Below are positions 14,865 through 22,851 of a stretch of 49,940 nt of DNA, one piece after another. A program made the position numbers and the translations under genes. The stretch is taken from contig CBDCEX010000004.1 in NCBI GenBank assembly GCA_965216025.1, positions 1 to 49,940 on the forward strand. Reading direction: 5' to 3'. The notes under the pieces were generated by a model. That model had not been told where the DNA came from, did not search any database, and saw only the letters and a list, made by a program, of their open reading frames with translations. This DNA comes from JADFQT01 sp965216025. Its GTDB lineage: Bacteria > Chloroflexota > Dehalococcoidia > Lucifugimonadales > UBA3495. Positions within the stretch are counted from its first letter, which is position 1. Every line of letters starts with the position of its first letter.

Positions 14865-16104
14865 GTTTAGTCAGCGTCCTCCTCAGCGTCGTCCTCATCC
14901 TCATCCTCATCCTCATCCTCATCTTGGTCCAATTCCGGAATTCCGGATCTTGGTCCGATTCCGGCCAGGTGGCTTCCAGCTCTCCGGTTCCCACCTGGGA
15001 CGCGGCGGCGGAGAGGTCGTCGCTGCCCATAAGCTCGCCCAAATCCCCGGGGGAAATATCAGCTATCGACCCTGGGGTGTCCTCGGCAGCGCCGCTGCCG
15101 TTCTCCGCTGGATCTGAACCAGCCTGGCCTACCCGGGAAGGAATATTCAGTTCGGCCAGCTTCTCCTTCAATTCCTGCAAGGACCGCTCGCCGAAATTGC
15201 GAATTTTGAGCAAATCGTCGTCGGACATGTCCACGACCTCGCCCACCCGGTTGATGTGGGCGCGCTTGAGACAATTGGCCGTACGGGGAGAAAGCTGCAA
15301 TTTTTCCAGCGGCATCTGGAAGATTTCCGGGGATATGTTCAGGGTGAGCGCCGGCAGGGCATCAACCGAGTCAGGACGGAAATTGCTGAAAATGAAGAAG
15401 TGGTGGACCAGGGCTTCTGCGGCCTTTTGTACCGCGTCCAGGGGCGAGATGGTGCCGTCGGTCCATACTTCCAGCACCAGTCGTTCGAAATCGGTCACTT
15501 GACCAACTCGGGTACGCTCAATGGTGTAGTCAACTTTGCGAACTGGGTTGAAAACGGCGTCTACCGGCAACACTCCAACCGGCAGTCCGGTTACTCCTTC
15601 ATTCTGGACCGCGGGCTGGTACCCCACTCCTTGGTCCACGTTGAATTCAATGGAGAGGGTGACTTCGGGGTCATCCAGCGTTGCCAGGTGTAGCTCCGGA
15701 TTGACGATCTCGAAATCGGCGGAAGTGGAGATATCGCCGGCGCAGACGGTTCCCTCGCCGGTTACCTCCAATCTCATCTTGCCGGTGCGTTGGGCCGGCG
15801 AATTAATGCGGATACGCTTGATATTCAGGAGGAGGTCCATCGCCTCCTCCTTAACTCCCTGTATGGCGGTGTATTCATGAACCACATTGTCGATTTTGAC
15901 CCAAGTTATTGCGCTGCCGGGAATGGAACTGATGAGGATGCGCCGCAAGGGATTGCCGATGGTGATGCCGTAGCCCCGCTGCAGCGGCTCAATGGACAGT
16001 TTTCCGTAGTTGCCTTCGACCTCGATCAGTCGAATCTCCGGCTTTTGGGGCTCCACGGCACCCTCGGGAACGCCAGTGGTTACGACGTAGCTAGTATCTA
16101 GCAT
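14758..16104 (-). CDS. rpoA: RNA polymerase alpha subunit, with frameshifted C-terminal tail
   Basis: Alpha nucleates RNA polymerase assembly and contacts upstream DNA and regulators. Residues 1 to about 235 form the N-terminal domain (RGYGITIGNPLRRILISSIPGSA, GVKEEAMDLLLNIKRIR, DYTIERTRVGQ). Residues about 255-325 form the C-terminal domain (LQLSPRTANCLKRAHINRVGEVVDM, IRNFGERSLQELKEKL). After it comes a long acidic linker ending WPESDQD, then an unexpected basic run of MR repeats that reads on into rplQ. An 18-bp segment repeated with a 26-bp period (14921-14964) shifts the frame. Without one period the protein would end in about five Asp-Glu pairs and stop at TAA 14867-14869. Start ATG at 16104. 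Core function should be intact; the tail is abnormal. Confidence 0.95.
   Translation of the reverse strand: MLDTSYVVTTGVPEGAVEPQKPEIRLIEVEGNYGKLSIEPLQRGYGITIGNPLRRILISSIPGSAITWVKIDNVVHEYTAIQGVKEEAMDLLLNIKRIRINSPAQRTGKMRLEVTGEGTVCAGDISTSADFEIVNPELHLATLDDPEVTLSIEFNVDQGVGYQPAVQNEGVTGLPVGVLPVDAVFNPVRKVDYTIERTRVGQVTDFERLVLEVWTDGTISPLDAVQKAAEALVHHFFIFSNFRPDSVDALPALTLNISPEIFQMPLEKLQLSPRTANCLKRAHINRVGEVVDMSDDDLLKIRNFGERSLQELKEKLAELNIPSRVGQAGSDPAENGSGAAEDTPGSIADISPGDLGELMGSDDLSAAASQVGTGELEATWPESDQDPEFRNWTKMRMRMRMRMRTTLRRTLTKHGISSCSRPESQPLQRSAQGPFAWPHRRPGPPRAH
14893..14922. repeat. Hexanucleotide repeat in the rpoA tail
   Basis: CCTCAT is repeated five times. On the coding strand it reads Met-Arg in the present frame, but Asp-Glu in the frame expected before the adjacent duplication. 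It adds or loses codons in pairs without shifting the frame. Confidence 0.9.
14921..14964. repeat. 26-bp-period duplication shifting the rpoA frame
   Basis: An 18-bp segment, ATCTTGGTCC followed by AATTCCGG (14921-14938), recurs at 14947-14964 with one mismatch, with AATTCCGG between the copies. The period of 26 is not a multiple of three. Deleting one period restores an acidic RpoA tail. Confidence 0.85.
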
Positions 16105-16112
16105 GAATTCCG

Positions 16113-16739
16113 TTACCTCGAGTAAAACTCCACGATTAACCTGGAGTTTATGCTTTCCTGCAAATCTTCATCGGCCGGCAAACTGGTAACCTGTCCGGCC
16201 ATGTCATCCTGATTCAACGTTAACCAACCGGGAACCGGTCTTTTGGGAATCCCATCTATTCGGTCCTTGTAGAAATCGGTGGATTTGACGTTCTCCTTCC
16301 AACCGATCACATCCCCTACCCGAACCTGGTAGGACGCTATATCCGTCTTGACGCCGTTCACCAGGAAATGGCCGTGGCCGACGAACTGACGGGCCTGCTT
16401 TCTGGAGTCGGCAAAGCTGAGGCGAAAAACCACGTTATCCAGCCGGCGTTCGAGAGTCCGCAGCAGATTGGAGCCAGATACCCCCGGGGAGTTGAAGGCG
16501 GCCGTCATATACTTGCGGAACTGACTTTCCATAACGCCGTACATTTGCCGGGCTTTCTGCTTTTCCCGCAGATGCAGCGCGTAGTCGGTAGGACGCCGGC
16601 GTCGATTAGAGATGTCCCCGGGAGGGTTATGCCGGCGCTCCACGGCGCAACGGGGTGTGAAGCAACGGTCTCCCTTTAGAAACAGTTTTTCCCCGGCCCT
16701 TCGGCAGAGTCGACAGGATGGTCCGATATATTTGCCCAT
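16113..16739 (-). CDS. rpsD: 30S ribosomal protein S4 (uS4)
   Basis: S4 initiates 30S assembly and binds the 5' domain of 16S rRNA. The 208-residue protein carries the zinc-binding N-terminus (CRLCRRAGEKLFLKGDRC followed by FTPRC, the C+ form), REKQKARQMYGVMESQFRKY, LERRLDNVVFRLSFADSRKQARQ and the S4 RNA-binding motif GHGHFLVNGVKTDIASYQVRVGDVI. It sits 12 bp after rpsK and before rpoA, the conserved alpha-operon order. Autoregulation by S4 is known in some bacteria but no site is visible here. Confidence 0.97.
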   Translation of the reverse strand: MGKYIGPSCRLCRRAGEKLFLKGDRCFTPRCAVERRHNPPGDISNRRRRPTDYALHLREKQKARQMYGVMESQFRKYMTAAFNSPGVSGSNLLRTLERRLDNVVFRLSFADSRKQARQFVGHGHFLVNGVKTDIASYQVRVGDVIGWKENVKSTDFYKDRIDGIPKRPVPGWLTLNQDDMAGQVTSLPADEDLQESINSRLIVEFYSR

Positions 16740-16751
16740 ATGTTAAAGTTC

Positions 16752-17135
16752 CTAAACTCTTCTTCGCTTGGGGGGTCGGACCCCGTTGTGCGGAATGGGG
16801 GTTACGTCCCGAATACTACTAATATGAAGTCCCGCACCCTGCAACGAGCGAATTGCCGCCTCCCGGCCGGAACCGGGGCCTTTAATCAGCACATCAATCT
16901 GGCGCAGACCCATATCCATGCCGTGGCGGGCGGCCTGCTCCGCGGCTCGCTGAGCGGCGAACGCCGTCCCCTTACGGGATCCCTTGAAACCCACTGTGCC
17001 GGCGCTGGCAGAGGCGATCACGTTGCCCTGAGGGTCCGTAATGCTGACGATCGTGTTGTTGAAGGTGGAATAGATGTAGGCTTTCCCCTGAGGGACAGCG
17101 CGCCGGTCTCTCCGGCGGGCGCGGGGCCTAGGCAT
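16752..17135 (-). CDS. rpsK: 30S ribosomal protein S11 (uS11)
   Basis: S11 forms the platform near the mRNA exit. The 127 residues include GKAYIYSTFNNTIVSITDPQGNVIASASAGTVG (broken here only by convention), KGSRKGTAFAAQRAAEQAA, IDVLIKGPGSGREAAIRSLQGAG and DVTPIPHNGVRPPKRRRV. The N-terminus MPRPRARRRDRRAV is basic, as usual. The start codon lies in the first copy of a 13-bp duplication whose second copy holds the rpsM stop. Confidence 0.97.
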   Translation of the reverse strand: MPRPRARRRDRRAVPQGKAYIYSTFNNTIVSITDPQGNVIASASAGTVGFKGSRKGTAFAAQRAAEQAARHGMDMGLRQIDVLIKGPGSGREAAIRSLQGAGLHISSIRDVTPIPHNGVRPPKRRRV

Positions 17136-17159
17136 TTACTTCTCCCATTTACTTCTTCC
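17133..17159. repeat. 13-bp tandem duplication between rpsM and rpsK
   Basis: CATTTACTTCTCC (17133-17145) is followed by CATTTACTTCTTCC (17146-17159), one base longer. The rpsM stop is in the second copy and the rpsK start codon in the first. Confidence 0.75.
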
Positions 17160-17541
17160 CTCCGGTGCGGCGTCCCCGGCCGGCGACGGTCCGTCGAGGC
17201 CCCTTGCGAGAACGGGCGTTGGTTCGGGTTCGCTGGCCGTGGACCGGCAATCCCCGGCGGTGGCGGAGGCCCCGGTAAGAGCCGATTTCAATCAGCCGGC
17301 GAATATTTTGGTTAACTTCCCGGCGCAGGTCGCCTTCGGTATTGTAATCGCGGTCCACTATCTCGCGAATCCGGTCGACCTGAGCTTCGCTCAACTCATT
17401 CATTCTTGGTGGAGCTTCCGGATCAAGGGCCGCCTTGACCAGGATCTCCGAGGCCAGGGTCGGGCCTATGCCGTAGATCCGGCGCAGCGCCACATGGGCG
17501 CGCTTACGATCTGGCACGTCAACGCCAGCAATTCGAACCAT
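17149..17541 (-). CDS. rpsM: 30S ribosomal protein S13 (uS13)
   Basis: S13 contacts the P-site tRNA and helps form the bridge to L5. The 130 residues show RIAGVDVPDRKRAHVALRRIYGIG, the LRREVNQNIRRLIEIGSYRGLRHRRGLPV helix-turn region, and the basic tail GQRTRTNARSRKGPRRTV with an extended GRGRRTGGKK end. Order and spacing (37 bp after rpmJ) are conventional. Confidence 0.97.
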   Translation of the reverse strand: MVRIAGVDVPDRKRAHVALRRIYGIGPTLASEILVKAALDPEAPPRMNELSEAQVDRIREIVDRDYNTEGDLRREVNQNIRRLIEIGSYRGLRHRRGLPVHGQRTRTNARSRKGPRRTVAGRGRRTGGKK

Positions 17542-17578
17542 TACCAGCCTCCTAGCAGTAACTGGGGAAGTATGGGGA

Positions 17579-17692
17579 TTAACCCTGTCGTTGGGTATGC
17601 CGGGGATTGGAGCAAATCACACGGATGACACCCTTGCGTTTGATGATGCGACATTTGTCGCACCTGGGTTTTACTGAAGCGCTTACTTTCAT
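17579..17692 (-). CDS. rpmJ: 50S ribosomal protein L36 (bL36)
   Basis: A 37-residue protein, MKVSASVKPRCDKCRIIKRK then GVIRVICSNPRHTQRQG. It carries the Cys-x2-Cys ... Cys-x4-His zinc ribbon of the C+ form. It stabilises 23S rRNA near the GTPase centre. The ATG at 17692 and TAA at 17579-17581 were read directly from the sequence. It is placed between infA and rpsM as in most bacteria. Confidence 0.95.
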   Translation of the reverse strand: MKVSASVKPRCDKCRIIKRKGVIRVICSNPRHTQRQG

Positions 17693-17720
17693 TGGAGATT
17701 CTTTGGCTACCCTTTAAAAG

Positions 17721-17939
17721 CTACTTGAACCGGTAGGTAATGCGGCCCCGGCTGAGGTCGTAGGGAGACAGCTCCACCAGCACCCGATCTCCCCGCAAAA
17801 CGCGGATGAAGTGCTTGCGGATTTTGCCGGATACGTGGGCCAGCACCTGGTGGTCGTTGGGCAACTCCACCCGAAACATGCCGTTGGGTAGGGCTTCGGT
17901 GACTTTGGCTTCAACCTCTATGGCTTCTTTTTTTGCCAT
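17721..17939 (-). CDS. infA: Translation initiation factor IF-1
   Basis: IF-1 blocks the ribosomal A site during initiation. The 72-residue S1-like OB-fold protein begins MAKKEAIEVEAKVTEALPNG and includes MFRVELPNDHQVLAHVSGKI, RVLRGDRVLVELSPYDLSRG and RITYRFK, the full family length. The reading frame stays open upstream to 18104 within map, but the ATG at 17939 gives the conserved N-terminus. rpmJ follows after 28 bp. Confidence 0.97.
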   Translation of the reverse strand: MAKKEAIEVEAKVTEALPNGMFRVELPNDHQVLAHVSGKIRKHFIRVLRGDRVLVELSPYDLSRGRITYRFK

Positions 17940-18004
17940 ACGCTCCTGCTTTACGCTCCGGGAAAATATTTTTGCGGATTCGGTCCGGTTGGCAACCAGG
18001 CGGA

Positions 18005-18817
18005 TTAGCGATGCACCGTCAAAATTATTGGTCCTTCTTCGGTGATGGCGATGGTGTGTTCGAAATGGGAGGAAAGCTCCCCGTCCTTGGTTACCACCGT
18101 CCACTCATCGTCCAAAATGCGGGTTTCCCATCCCCCAATGTTAAACATCGGCTCGATAGCGATGCACATGCCAGGTCGCAACAGGGGTCCAGGACCCTTG
18201 GTGGGATCTCGATAGTTGGGGACCTGGGGCCCTTCATGCAAATCCCGCCCTACACCATGGCCGACGAATTCCCGGACCACGCCGTAGCCCCGAGCCTCGC
18301 CGTAGGTTTGCACCGCCAGACCGATGTCGCCGATGCGATTTCCCGGCTGCGCGGCTTTGATGCCTTCCTCCAAACTCTCGCGGGTGGCGTCCATCAGGTC
18401 AATGGCCTCTTGGGAAACTATCCCAACAGGCACCGATATGGCGGCGTCGCCAATAAACCCCTCAATGGTGGCGCCCACATCCATCTTGATAATGTCGCCT
18501 TCCTTCAGCACCCGCTGGCCGGGTATGCCGTGCACGATCTGTTCGTTGACCGAGGCGCAGATGCTGGCGGGGAAGCCCAGGTAGCCTATGAAGGTGGGCG
18601 TGGCGCCATGCCTGGTGATCTCCTGGTAGGCTATGTTGTCCAGCTCTTTGGTGGTGATGCCCGGCTCCACCGACCGCTTCAGTAGAGTCAGCACCTCGCC
18701 AACTATGCCGCCAGCCAACGCCATGGAGGCCAGTTCTTTCTTGGACTTAATTGTAATTCTCTCGCCGTGAGGCGAGGGCGAATTGGAGGCCGTTTCGACC
18801 TTCTGTTTTCTAATCAC
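18005..18817 (-). CDS. map: Methionine aminopeptidase, type I
   Basis: Map removes the initiator methionine from nascent proteins. The 270-residue protein carries the metal ligands of the pita-bread fold in KMDVGATIEGFIGDAAIS (two Asp), EFVGHGVGRDLHEGP (His), AIEPMFNIG (Glu) and FEHTIAITEEGP (Glu), plus the substrate His in ITRHGATPTFIGYLGFP. The ATG at 18817 gives about 20 extra residues before ITIKSKKELASMALAGGIV, so translation could begin further in. It lies between adk and infA, the usual spc-operon position, with 122 bp to adk. Confidence 0.95.
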   Translation of the reverse strand: MIRKQKVETASNSPSPHGERITIKSKKELASMALAGGIVGEVLTLLKRSVEPGITTKELDNIAYQEITRHGATPTFIGYLGFPASICASVNEQIVHGIPGQRVLKEGDIIKMDVGATIEGFIGDAAISVPVGIVSQEAIDLMDATRESLEEGIKAAQPGNRIGDIGLAVQTYGEARGYGVVREFVGHGVGRDLHEGPQVPNYRDPTKGPGPLLRPGMCIAIEPMFNIGGWETRILDDEWTVVTKDGELSSHFEHTIAITEEGPIILTVHR

Positions 18818-18933
18818 CCTGGGTATTCTACTCCGTATCGCCCATCTTGGGAACCCGATATTTCGCGCCGGGGCCTCGGAGATGTCCTTTACCCGGCTTT
18901 GGGCCAGTAATTCTTCCGAGGCTGGAGCTTACT

Positions 18934-18961
18934 GGCCGATCAGCTCCGGCCAATCAACTCC
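18934..18961. repeat. Imperfect 14-bp tandem duplication over the adk stop
   Basis: GGCCGATCAGCTCC (18934-18947) is followed by GGCCAATCAACTCC (18948-18961), two mismatches. The adk stop codon (18940-18942, minus strand) lies in the first copy. Confidence 0.65.
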
Positions 18962-19611
18962 GGGTCCAAGGCCTGCAGCACCCTTTGACTGACCGTTTCT
19001 ACACTGCCCAGACCGCTGATGTCGGCCAACAACCCTTGTTCGCGGTAAAACTCCAGCACCGGCACCGTTTCGGTCCGGTAAACTTCCAGCCGGGTCCGGA
19101 CACCCTCCTCGCTGTCGTCCGTGCGCTGGTAAAGCTCCCCGCCACAGCGGGAGCAGCGGGTTTCCCCTGCTACGTCGAGGCGCTCCCCTGCATGGGGCGC
19201 CTGGCAGTCGCGGCAGATGTAGCGCCCCTTTAAGCGGCGAATCAGCTCATCCTCGGGCACGGCAATAAACAGAACTTTATCCAGGTTCCTCGATCCTTGT
19301 TTTAAGGCCTGGTCCAAAGCCGCCGCCTGATCTGGGGTTCGGGGAAATCCGTCCAAGATAAATCCCTCTACCTGGGGCAACCTCAGCACTTCGTCCAACA
19401 TGATATCGACGGTTACCTGATCCGGCACCAGCAACCCCTGATTCACATACACGGCGGCTCGCGCTCCCAGCGCGGTTTTTTCACGCAGGTGGTACCGAAA
19501 AAGGTCCCCGGAGCTGATGTGCGGAAGGGACAGGCGTTCTTTCAGAAACAGCGCCTGGGTGCCCTTGCCCGCGCCTGGAGGACCGAAGAGAACAAGTCGC
19601 GCCGAAGCCAA
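18940..19611 (-). CDS. adk: Adenylate kinase with zinc-type lid
   Basis: Adk equilibrates ATP, ADP and AMP. The 223-residue protein has the P-loop LFGPPGAGKGTQAL, AMP-binding LPHISSGDLFRYH, ILDGFPRTPDQAAALD, and a long lid with four cysteines (CRDC ... CSRC) that would bind zinc, as in Gram-positive and many Chloroflexota enzymes. It starts one base after the secY stop (TAA shared region at 19611-19615), so it is co-translated with secY. The C-terminus lies in a short tandem duplication. Confidence 0.96.
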   Translation of the reverse strand: MASARLVLFGPPGAGKGTQALFLKERLSLPHISSGDLFRYHLREKTALGARAAVYVNQGLLVPDQVTVDIMLDEVLRLPQVEGFILDGFPRTPDQAAALDQALKQGSRNLDKVLFIAVPEDELIRRLKGRYICRDCQAPHAGERLDVAGETRCSRCGGELYQRTDDSEEGVRTRLEVYRTETVPVLEFYREQGLLADISGLGSVETVSQRVLQALDPELIGRS

Positions 19612-19612
19612 G

Positions 19613-20941
19613 TTATCTCAGGAACCCCTCGTAGTTTCGCATCAGCAGTTGGGCTTCCAGCTGCCGCAGGGTGTCCAGTCCTACCCCCACCATGATCAGC
19701 AGGCTGGTGCTGCTGAGGGAGATGGCTTGGACGTCGGTAACCAGCGACGCCAAATAGGGCACCACCGCCACAAATCCCAGGAACATCGCGCCACCCATGG
19801 TGATGCGGACAATGACCCGATTGAGATAGTCCTGGGTGGGCTTGCCCGGTCGAATGCCCAGAACGAATCCGCCGTTGCGCTGCAAATTCTCGGCCAGCTG
19901 CTGCTGGTTGAAAACCACCAAGGTATAAAAGAAGGTGAAAATGGCCACCAGAATAAAAACCAGCACCCAGTATAACGCGGCGGTGGGGGTGAACAGCCCG
20001 ACGAAGGTGCGCGCAACATCGCCGAGGGCTCCGCCGCTGGAGGCAAAGTAGGTGGCTATGGTACCGGGCAGGATGACTATGGAAAAGGCGAATATCAGGG
20101 GTATCATCCCCGCGGAGTTGATCCGCAGCGGTATGTAAGATGCCCCGCTTTGCCGGTACATGCGGCCCCCTCGGAAGATGCTGCGGCCGTACTGCACGGG
20201 AATGCGGCGGTGCGCCTCGTTGAACAAAACGATCAAGGCCACTATCAGCACACCGATGATGATGAAGAAACCCATTCCCAGAAGGTTGTCCCGGTCGAGG
20301 AATCCCTGGGTTATCAGACCCGGGAAGCCAACTACGATTCCGGAGAAGATTATCAGCGATATTCCGTTGCCTATCCCCCGCTCGGTTATCAGCTCACCCA
20401 GCCAGACCAGGAACATGGTGCCGGCAGTCATGGACAGGATCGCGGCCAGGGTCGGGAGTAAAAGGTCCCCGCTATACCCCACCGAAGTCAAAACGTTGCT
20501 GTTCTGGAGCAGCACCATTTGCCCAATGGCTTGGGATATGGCGATGGGCACGGTAAGCCAGTGGACCATCCGGTTCATCTTGGCCCGGCCGGCCTCTCCC
20601 TCCCGGGAGATCTGCTGCAGGCTGGGGATCACCGGAGTCAACAGCTGCATTACGATGGAGGCTGTAATGTAAGGAAACACCCCCAGGGCCACGATGCTCA
20701 TGCGGCTGAGAGCGCCACCGCTGAACAGGTCCAAAAACCCCAAAAGCTGATTGTTGCGGAACAGGTTGTCCAGCTGAAACTGGTCTATGCCGGGTATGGG
20801 AATGTGGGCCACAAAGCGGTAGAGGGCCAGCATTCCCAGGGTGAAGAGGATTTTGGCCCGCAAATCCGGCAGGCTGAAGGCGTCGATGGACGCTTGAATC
20901 AGCCGGGGCCACCTGCCTCCCTGGACATCAGCAGTCATCAT
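19613..20941 (-). CDS. secY: Preprotein translocase subunit SecY
   Basis: SecY forms the protein-conducting channel of the cytoplasmic membrane together with SecE and SecG. The 442-residue protein has ten predicted helices. Signatures include ILFTLGMLALYRFVAHIPIPG, the plug-region FSGGALSRMSIVALGVFPYI, TASIVMQLLTPVIP, ERGIGNGISLIIFSGIV and the basic cytoplasmic loop AHRRIPVQYG. It follows rplO by 5 bp and precedes adk, the standard spc order. Confidence 0.97.
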   Translation of the reverse strand: MMTADVQGGRWPRLIQASIDAFSLPDLRAKILFTLGMLALYRFVAHIPIPGIDQFQLDNLFRNNQLLGFLDLFSGGALSRMSIVALGVFPYITASIVMQLLTPVIPSLQQISREGEAGRAKMNRMVHWLTVPIAISQAIGQMVLLQNSNVLTSVGYSGDLLLPTLAAILSMTAGTMFLVWLGELITERGIGNGISLIIFSGIVVGFPGLITQGFLDRDNLLGMGFFIIIGVLIVALIVLFNEAHRRIPVQYGRSIFRGGRMYRQSGASYIPLRINSAGMIPLIFAFSIVILPGTIATYFASSGGALGDVARTFVGLFTPTAALYWVLVFILVAIFTFFYTLVVFNQQQLAENLQRNGGFVLGIRPGKPTQDYLNRVIVRITMGGAMFLGFVAVVPYLASLVTDVQAISLSSTSLLIMVGVGLDTLRQLEAQLLMRNYEGFLR

Positions 20942-20946
20942 TGCGG

Positions 20947-21390
20947 TTAAAGTTCCTCGACCGTGCCGCCGGCCGCTTCTATCTTTTCACGGGCGGATTG
21001 GGTGAATTTGTGGGCCGCCACTGTCAGGGATTTACTTACCTCTCCGTTGCCCAGAATCTTGATTGGGCTCTTTTGATTGCGCAAGAGTCCCCGGGCCTGC
21101 AACGATTCGGGGGTAATGCGCTCCCCGGTGGCAAACTGGTCTAGATCCTCCAATTTGATCAGGGAATAATAGGTTTTGAATTTATTGTTGAACCCCCGGG
21201 TCATCGGCAAGCCCTTGATCAAGCGGAGCTGACCGCCCTCAAATCCTGGAATTAGACTGAAGCCGGATCGAGATTTCTGCCCCTTCAGGCCTCGACCGCC
21301 GTAGGTGCCACCGCCCGCGGCGTTGCCCCGGCCGATGCGCTTTCTGGCCTTTCTGGCTCCTTTGGGCGGGGTAAGCTGGTGTTCCATCAT
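20947..21390 (-). CDS. rplO: 50S ribosomal protein L15 (uL15)
   Basis: L15 is a late-assembly large-subunit protein. The 147 residues begin HQLTPPKGARKARKRIGRGNAAGGGTYGGRGLKGQKSR in family style (split here: a Gly/Arg-rich N-terminus), then GFEGGQLRLIKGLPMTRGFNN and the terminal VAAHKFTQSAREKIEAAGG. It starts after an unusually long 267-bp gap from rpmD. Tandem ATG codons at the start leave the exact initiation site uncertain by one residue. Confidence 0.95.
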   Translation of the reverse strand: MMEHQLTPPKGARKARKRIGRGNAAGGGTYGGRGLKGQKSRSGFSLIPGFEGGQLRLIKGLPMTRGFNNKFKTYYSLIKLEDLDQFATGERITPESLQARGLLRNQKSPIKILGNGEVSKSLTVAAHKFTQSAREKIEAAGGTVEEL

Positions 21391-21657
21391 AGTGTAATAC
21401 CCGTTTTTTACCGGTTTTTTATTGCCGACTTTAGTTATGGGTGGTTTAGGAGATATTTTAGCTGAATTGCTACGGTGACTCTACCATTTTAGAAGGACCG
21501 GAAGCCGGAAAATGCGCCAAAGCAGCCAGCAACTGAACTCGCTGCTTGGGGAAAGGCCAGCAAGGGGCTGCTGGGGAGATCCTGGGCTGGTGACAGACGG
21601 CGGATATGCTCTGGGGTGCAAAGCCGCAGGTTGCACGGACCCGGCGTCGAATCGCTC
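21391..21657 (-). other. Non-coding gap inside the spc operon
   Basis: This 267-bp spacer between rpmD and rplO is much longer than its neighbours (0-60 bp). I find no credible gene in it. On the minus strand there is an A/T-rich stretch with TAAAAT (near 21456-21461) but only a weak -35, and short inverted repeats such as CCGG-rich segments near 21498-21510. It could hold an internal promoter or leader. Confidence in any function is low. Confidence 0.35.
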
Positions 21658-21843
21658 CTATTCCTCCAGTTCCTCCACCGATAGCAAATGCTGCACCTTG
21701 TTCACCATGCCGCGGATGGTCGGAGTGTCCCCGTGGATCACCGTGTGATGTAAGCGCCGCAAGCCCAGGGCCTGAACAACCCTCCGTTGGCTGCGGGGCC
21801 TGCCAATGTAGCTTTTGGTCCAGGTTATCTTAAGCTGAGCCAT
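21658..21843 (-). CDS. rpmD: 50S ribosomal protein L30 (uL30)
   Basis: L30 is a small large-subunit protein. The 61 residues from the ATG at 21843 read MAQLKITWTKSYIGRPRSQR, then VVQALGLRRLHHTVIHGDTP, then TIRGMVNKVQHLLSVEELEE, a full family match. A GTG at 21858 would add five residues (MTGAS) that are not conserved. It follows rpsE after a short spacer, as expected. Confidence 0.95.
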   Translation of the reverse strand: MAQLKITWTKSYIGRPRSQRRVVQALGLRRLHHTVIHGDTPTIRGMVNKVQHLLSVEELEE

Positions 21844-21881
21844 CGATGCCCCTGTCACCTGTCCGGGAAAAGATCAGAAAA

Positions 21882-22430
21882 TCAACCATCGGAATCAACC
21901 TCGGGAATGGTTATTCGCGTTATCACCCAGTCGCCGGCCAATTCCACTTCCGGATCGCGGAGCAGTCGTAACGCTTCCAAGGTCGCCTGCACTATGTTTA
22001 TCGGATTGCGCGAGCCCAGAGACTTGCCGACCACGTCTCTCACGCCCCCCAGTTCCAGCATGGCTCGCATGGCGCCGGCTGCGATTATCCCGGTTCCCTC
22101 TCGAGCCGGTTTGATTATCACAATGGAGGCGCCCTTCTTTACGGTGATCTCGTGGGGAATAGTGCTGCCCTTGAGGGGAATGGTCACCATGCCCCGTCGG
22201 GCGATGGCGTTCCCTTTGCGCACGGCATCTGGAATCACCAGGGCCTTGCCCATGCCGACCCCCACCTGACCCTTGCTGTCGCCAACGACCACCAGGGCGT
22301 TGAAACGCAGGCGTCTTCCCCCCTTCACCACCTTGGCTATTCGCCGGGTAAATACCACCCGCTCGGTAAACCCTAGTGGGTCTTCCTCCCGCGGGCGAGG
22401 TTGTCGGGGCCTACCACGCGCCATAGCCAT
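21882..22430 (-). CDS. rpsE: 30S ribosomal protein S5 (uS5)
   Basis: S5 helps form the mRNA entry channel and affects decoding accuracy. The 182 residues include VVFTRRIAKVVKGGRRLRFNA, VVVGDSKGQVGVGMGKA, EITVKKGASIVIIKPAREGTG, GAMRAMLELGGVRDVVGKSLGS and INIVQATLEALRLL. The rplR stop and rpsE start overlap as TAATG (22428-22432), implying coupled translation. Confidence 0.97.
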   Translation of the reverse strand: MAMARGRPRQPRPREEDPLGFTERVVFTRRIAKVVKGGRRLRFNALVVVGDSKGQVGVGMGKALVIPDAVRKGNAIARRGMVTIPLKGSTIPHEITVKKGASIVIIKPAREGTGIIAAGAMRAMLELGGVRDVVGKSLGSRNPINIVQATLEALRLLRDPEVELAGDWVITRITIPEVDSDG

Positions 22431-22792
22431 TAAAACTTGAGACCTCCCTCTCTAGCTGCCTCGGCCAAGGCTTTTACCCGGCCGTGGTACTTGTATCCAC
22501 CCCGGTCGAAAACCACCTGGGTAATGCCCTGGGCCAACGCCCTTTCCGCCACCACTTTACCCACAGTGGCGGAGACAGCCGTTTTGGGGCTGACCGGGGC
22601 TCCGTCGGGCGTCTCTTTGCTGGAAGCCGCGGCCAGGGTGCGGCCGGTGGAATCGTCAATCACCTGAGCGTAGATACCCCGCAGGCTACGGAAAACGCAT
22701 AGACGAGGCTGCTCGGGGGAACCAACGACCTTTTTTCGTACCCTGCGATGCCGAACCCGGCGTAGGGCTGTGGCATTCCTGTCCTTTGGCAT
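22430..22792 (-). CDS. rplR: 50S ribosomal protein L18 (uL18)
   Basis: L18 binds 5S rRNA with L5 and forms the central protuberance. The 120 residues include RVRHRRVRKKVVGSPEQPRL, VFRSLRGIYAQVIDDSTGRTLAAAS, and FDRGGYKYHGRVKALAEAAREGGL. The stop overlaps the rpsE start. A 59-bp spacer separates it from rplF. Confidence 0.97.
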   Translation of the reverse strand: MPKDRNATALRRVRHRRVRKKVVGSPEQPRLCVFRSLRGIYAQVIDDSTGRTLAAASSKETPDGAPVSPKTAVSATVGKVVAERALAQGITQVVFDRGGYKYHGRVKALAEAAREGGLKF

Positions 22793-22851
22793 AAAACCTG
22801 CTTTTCTTTACCTGCGTTTCTTTAGTTGTTGGATTATTGGCCGGCCTGACC

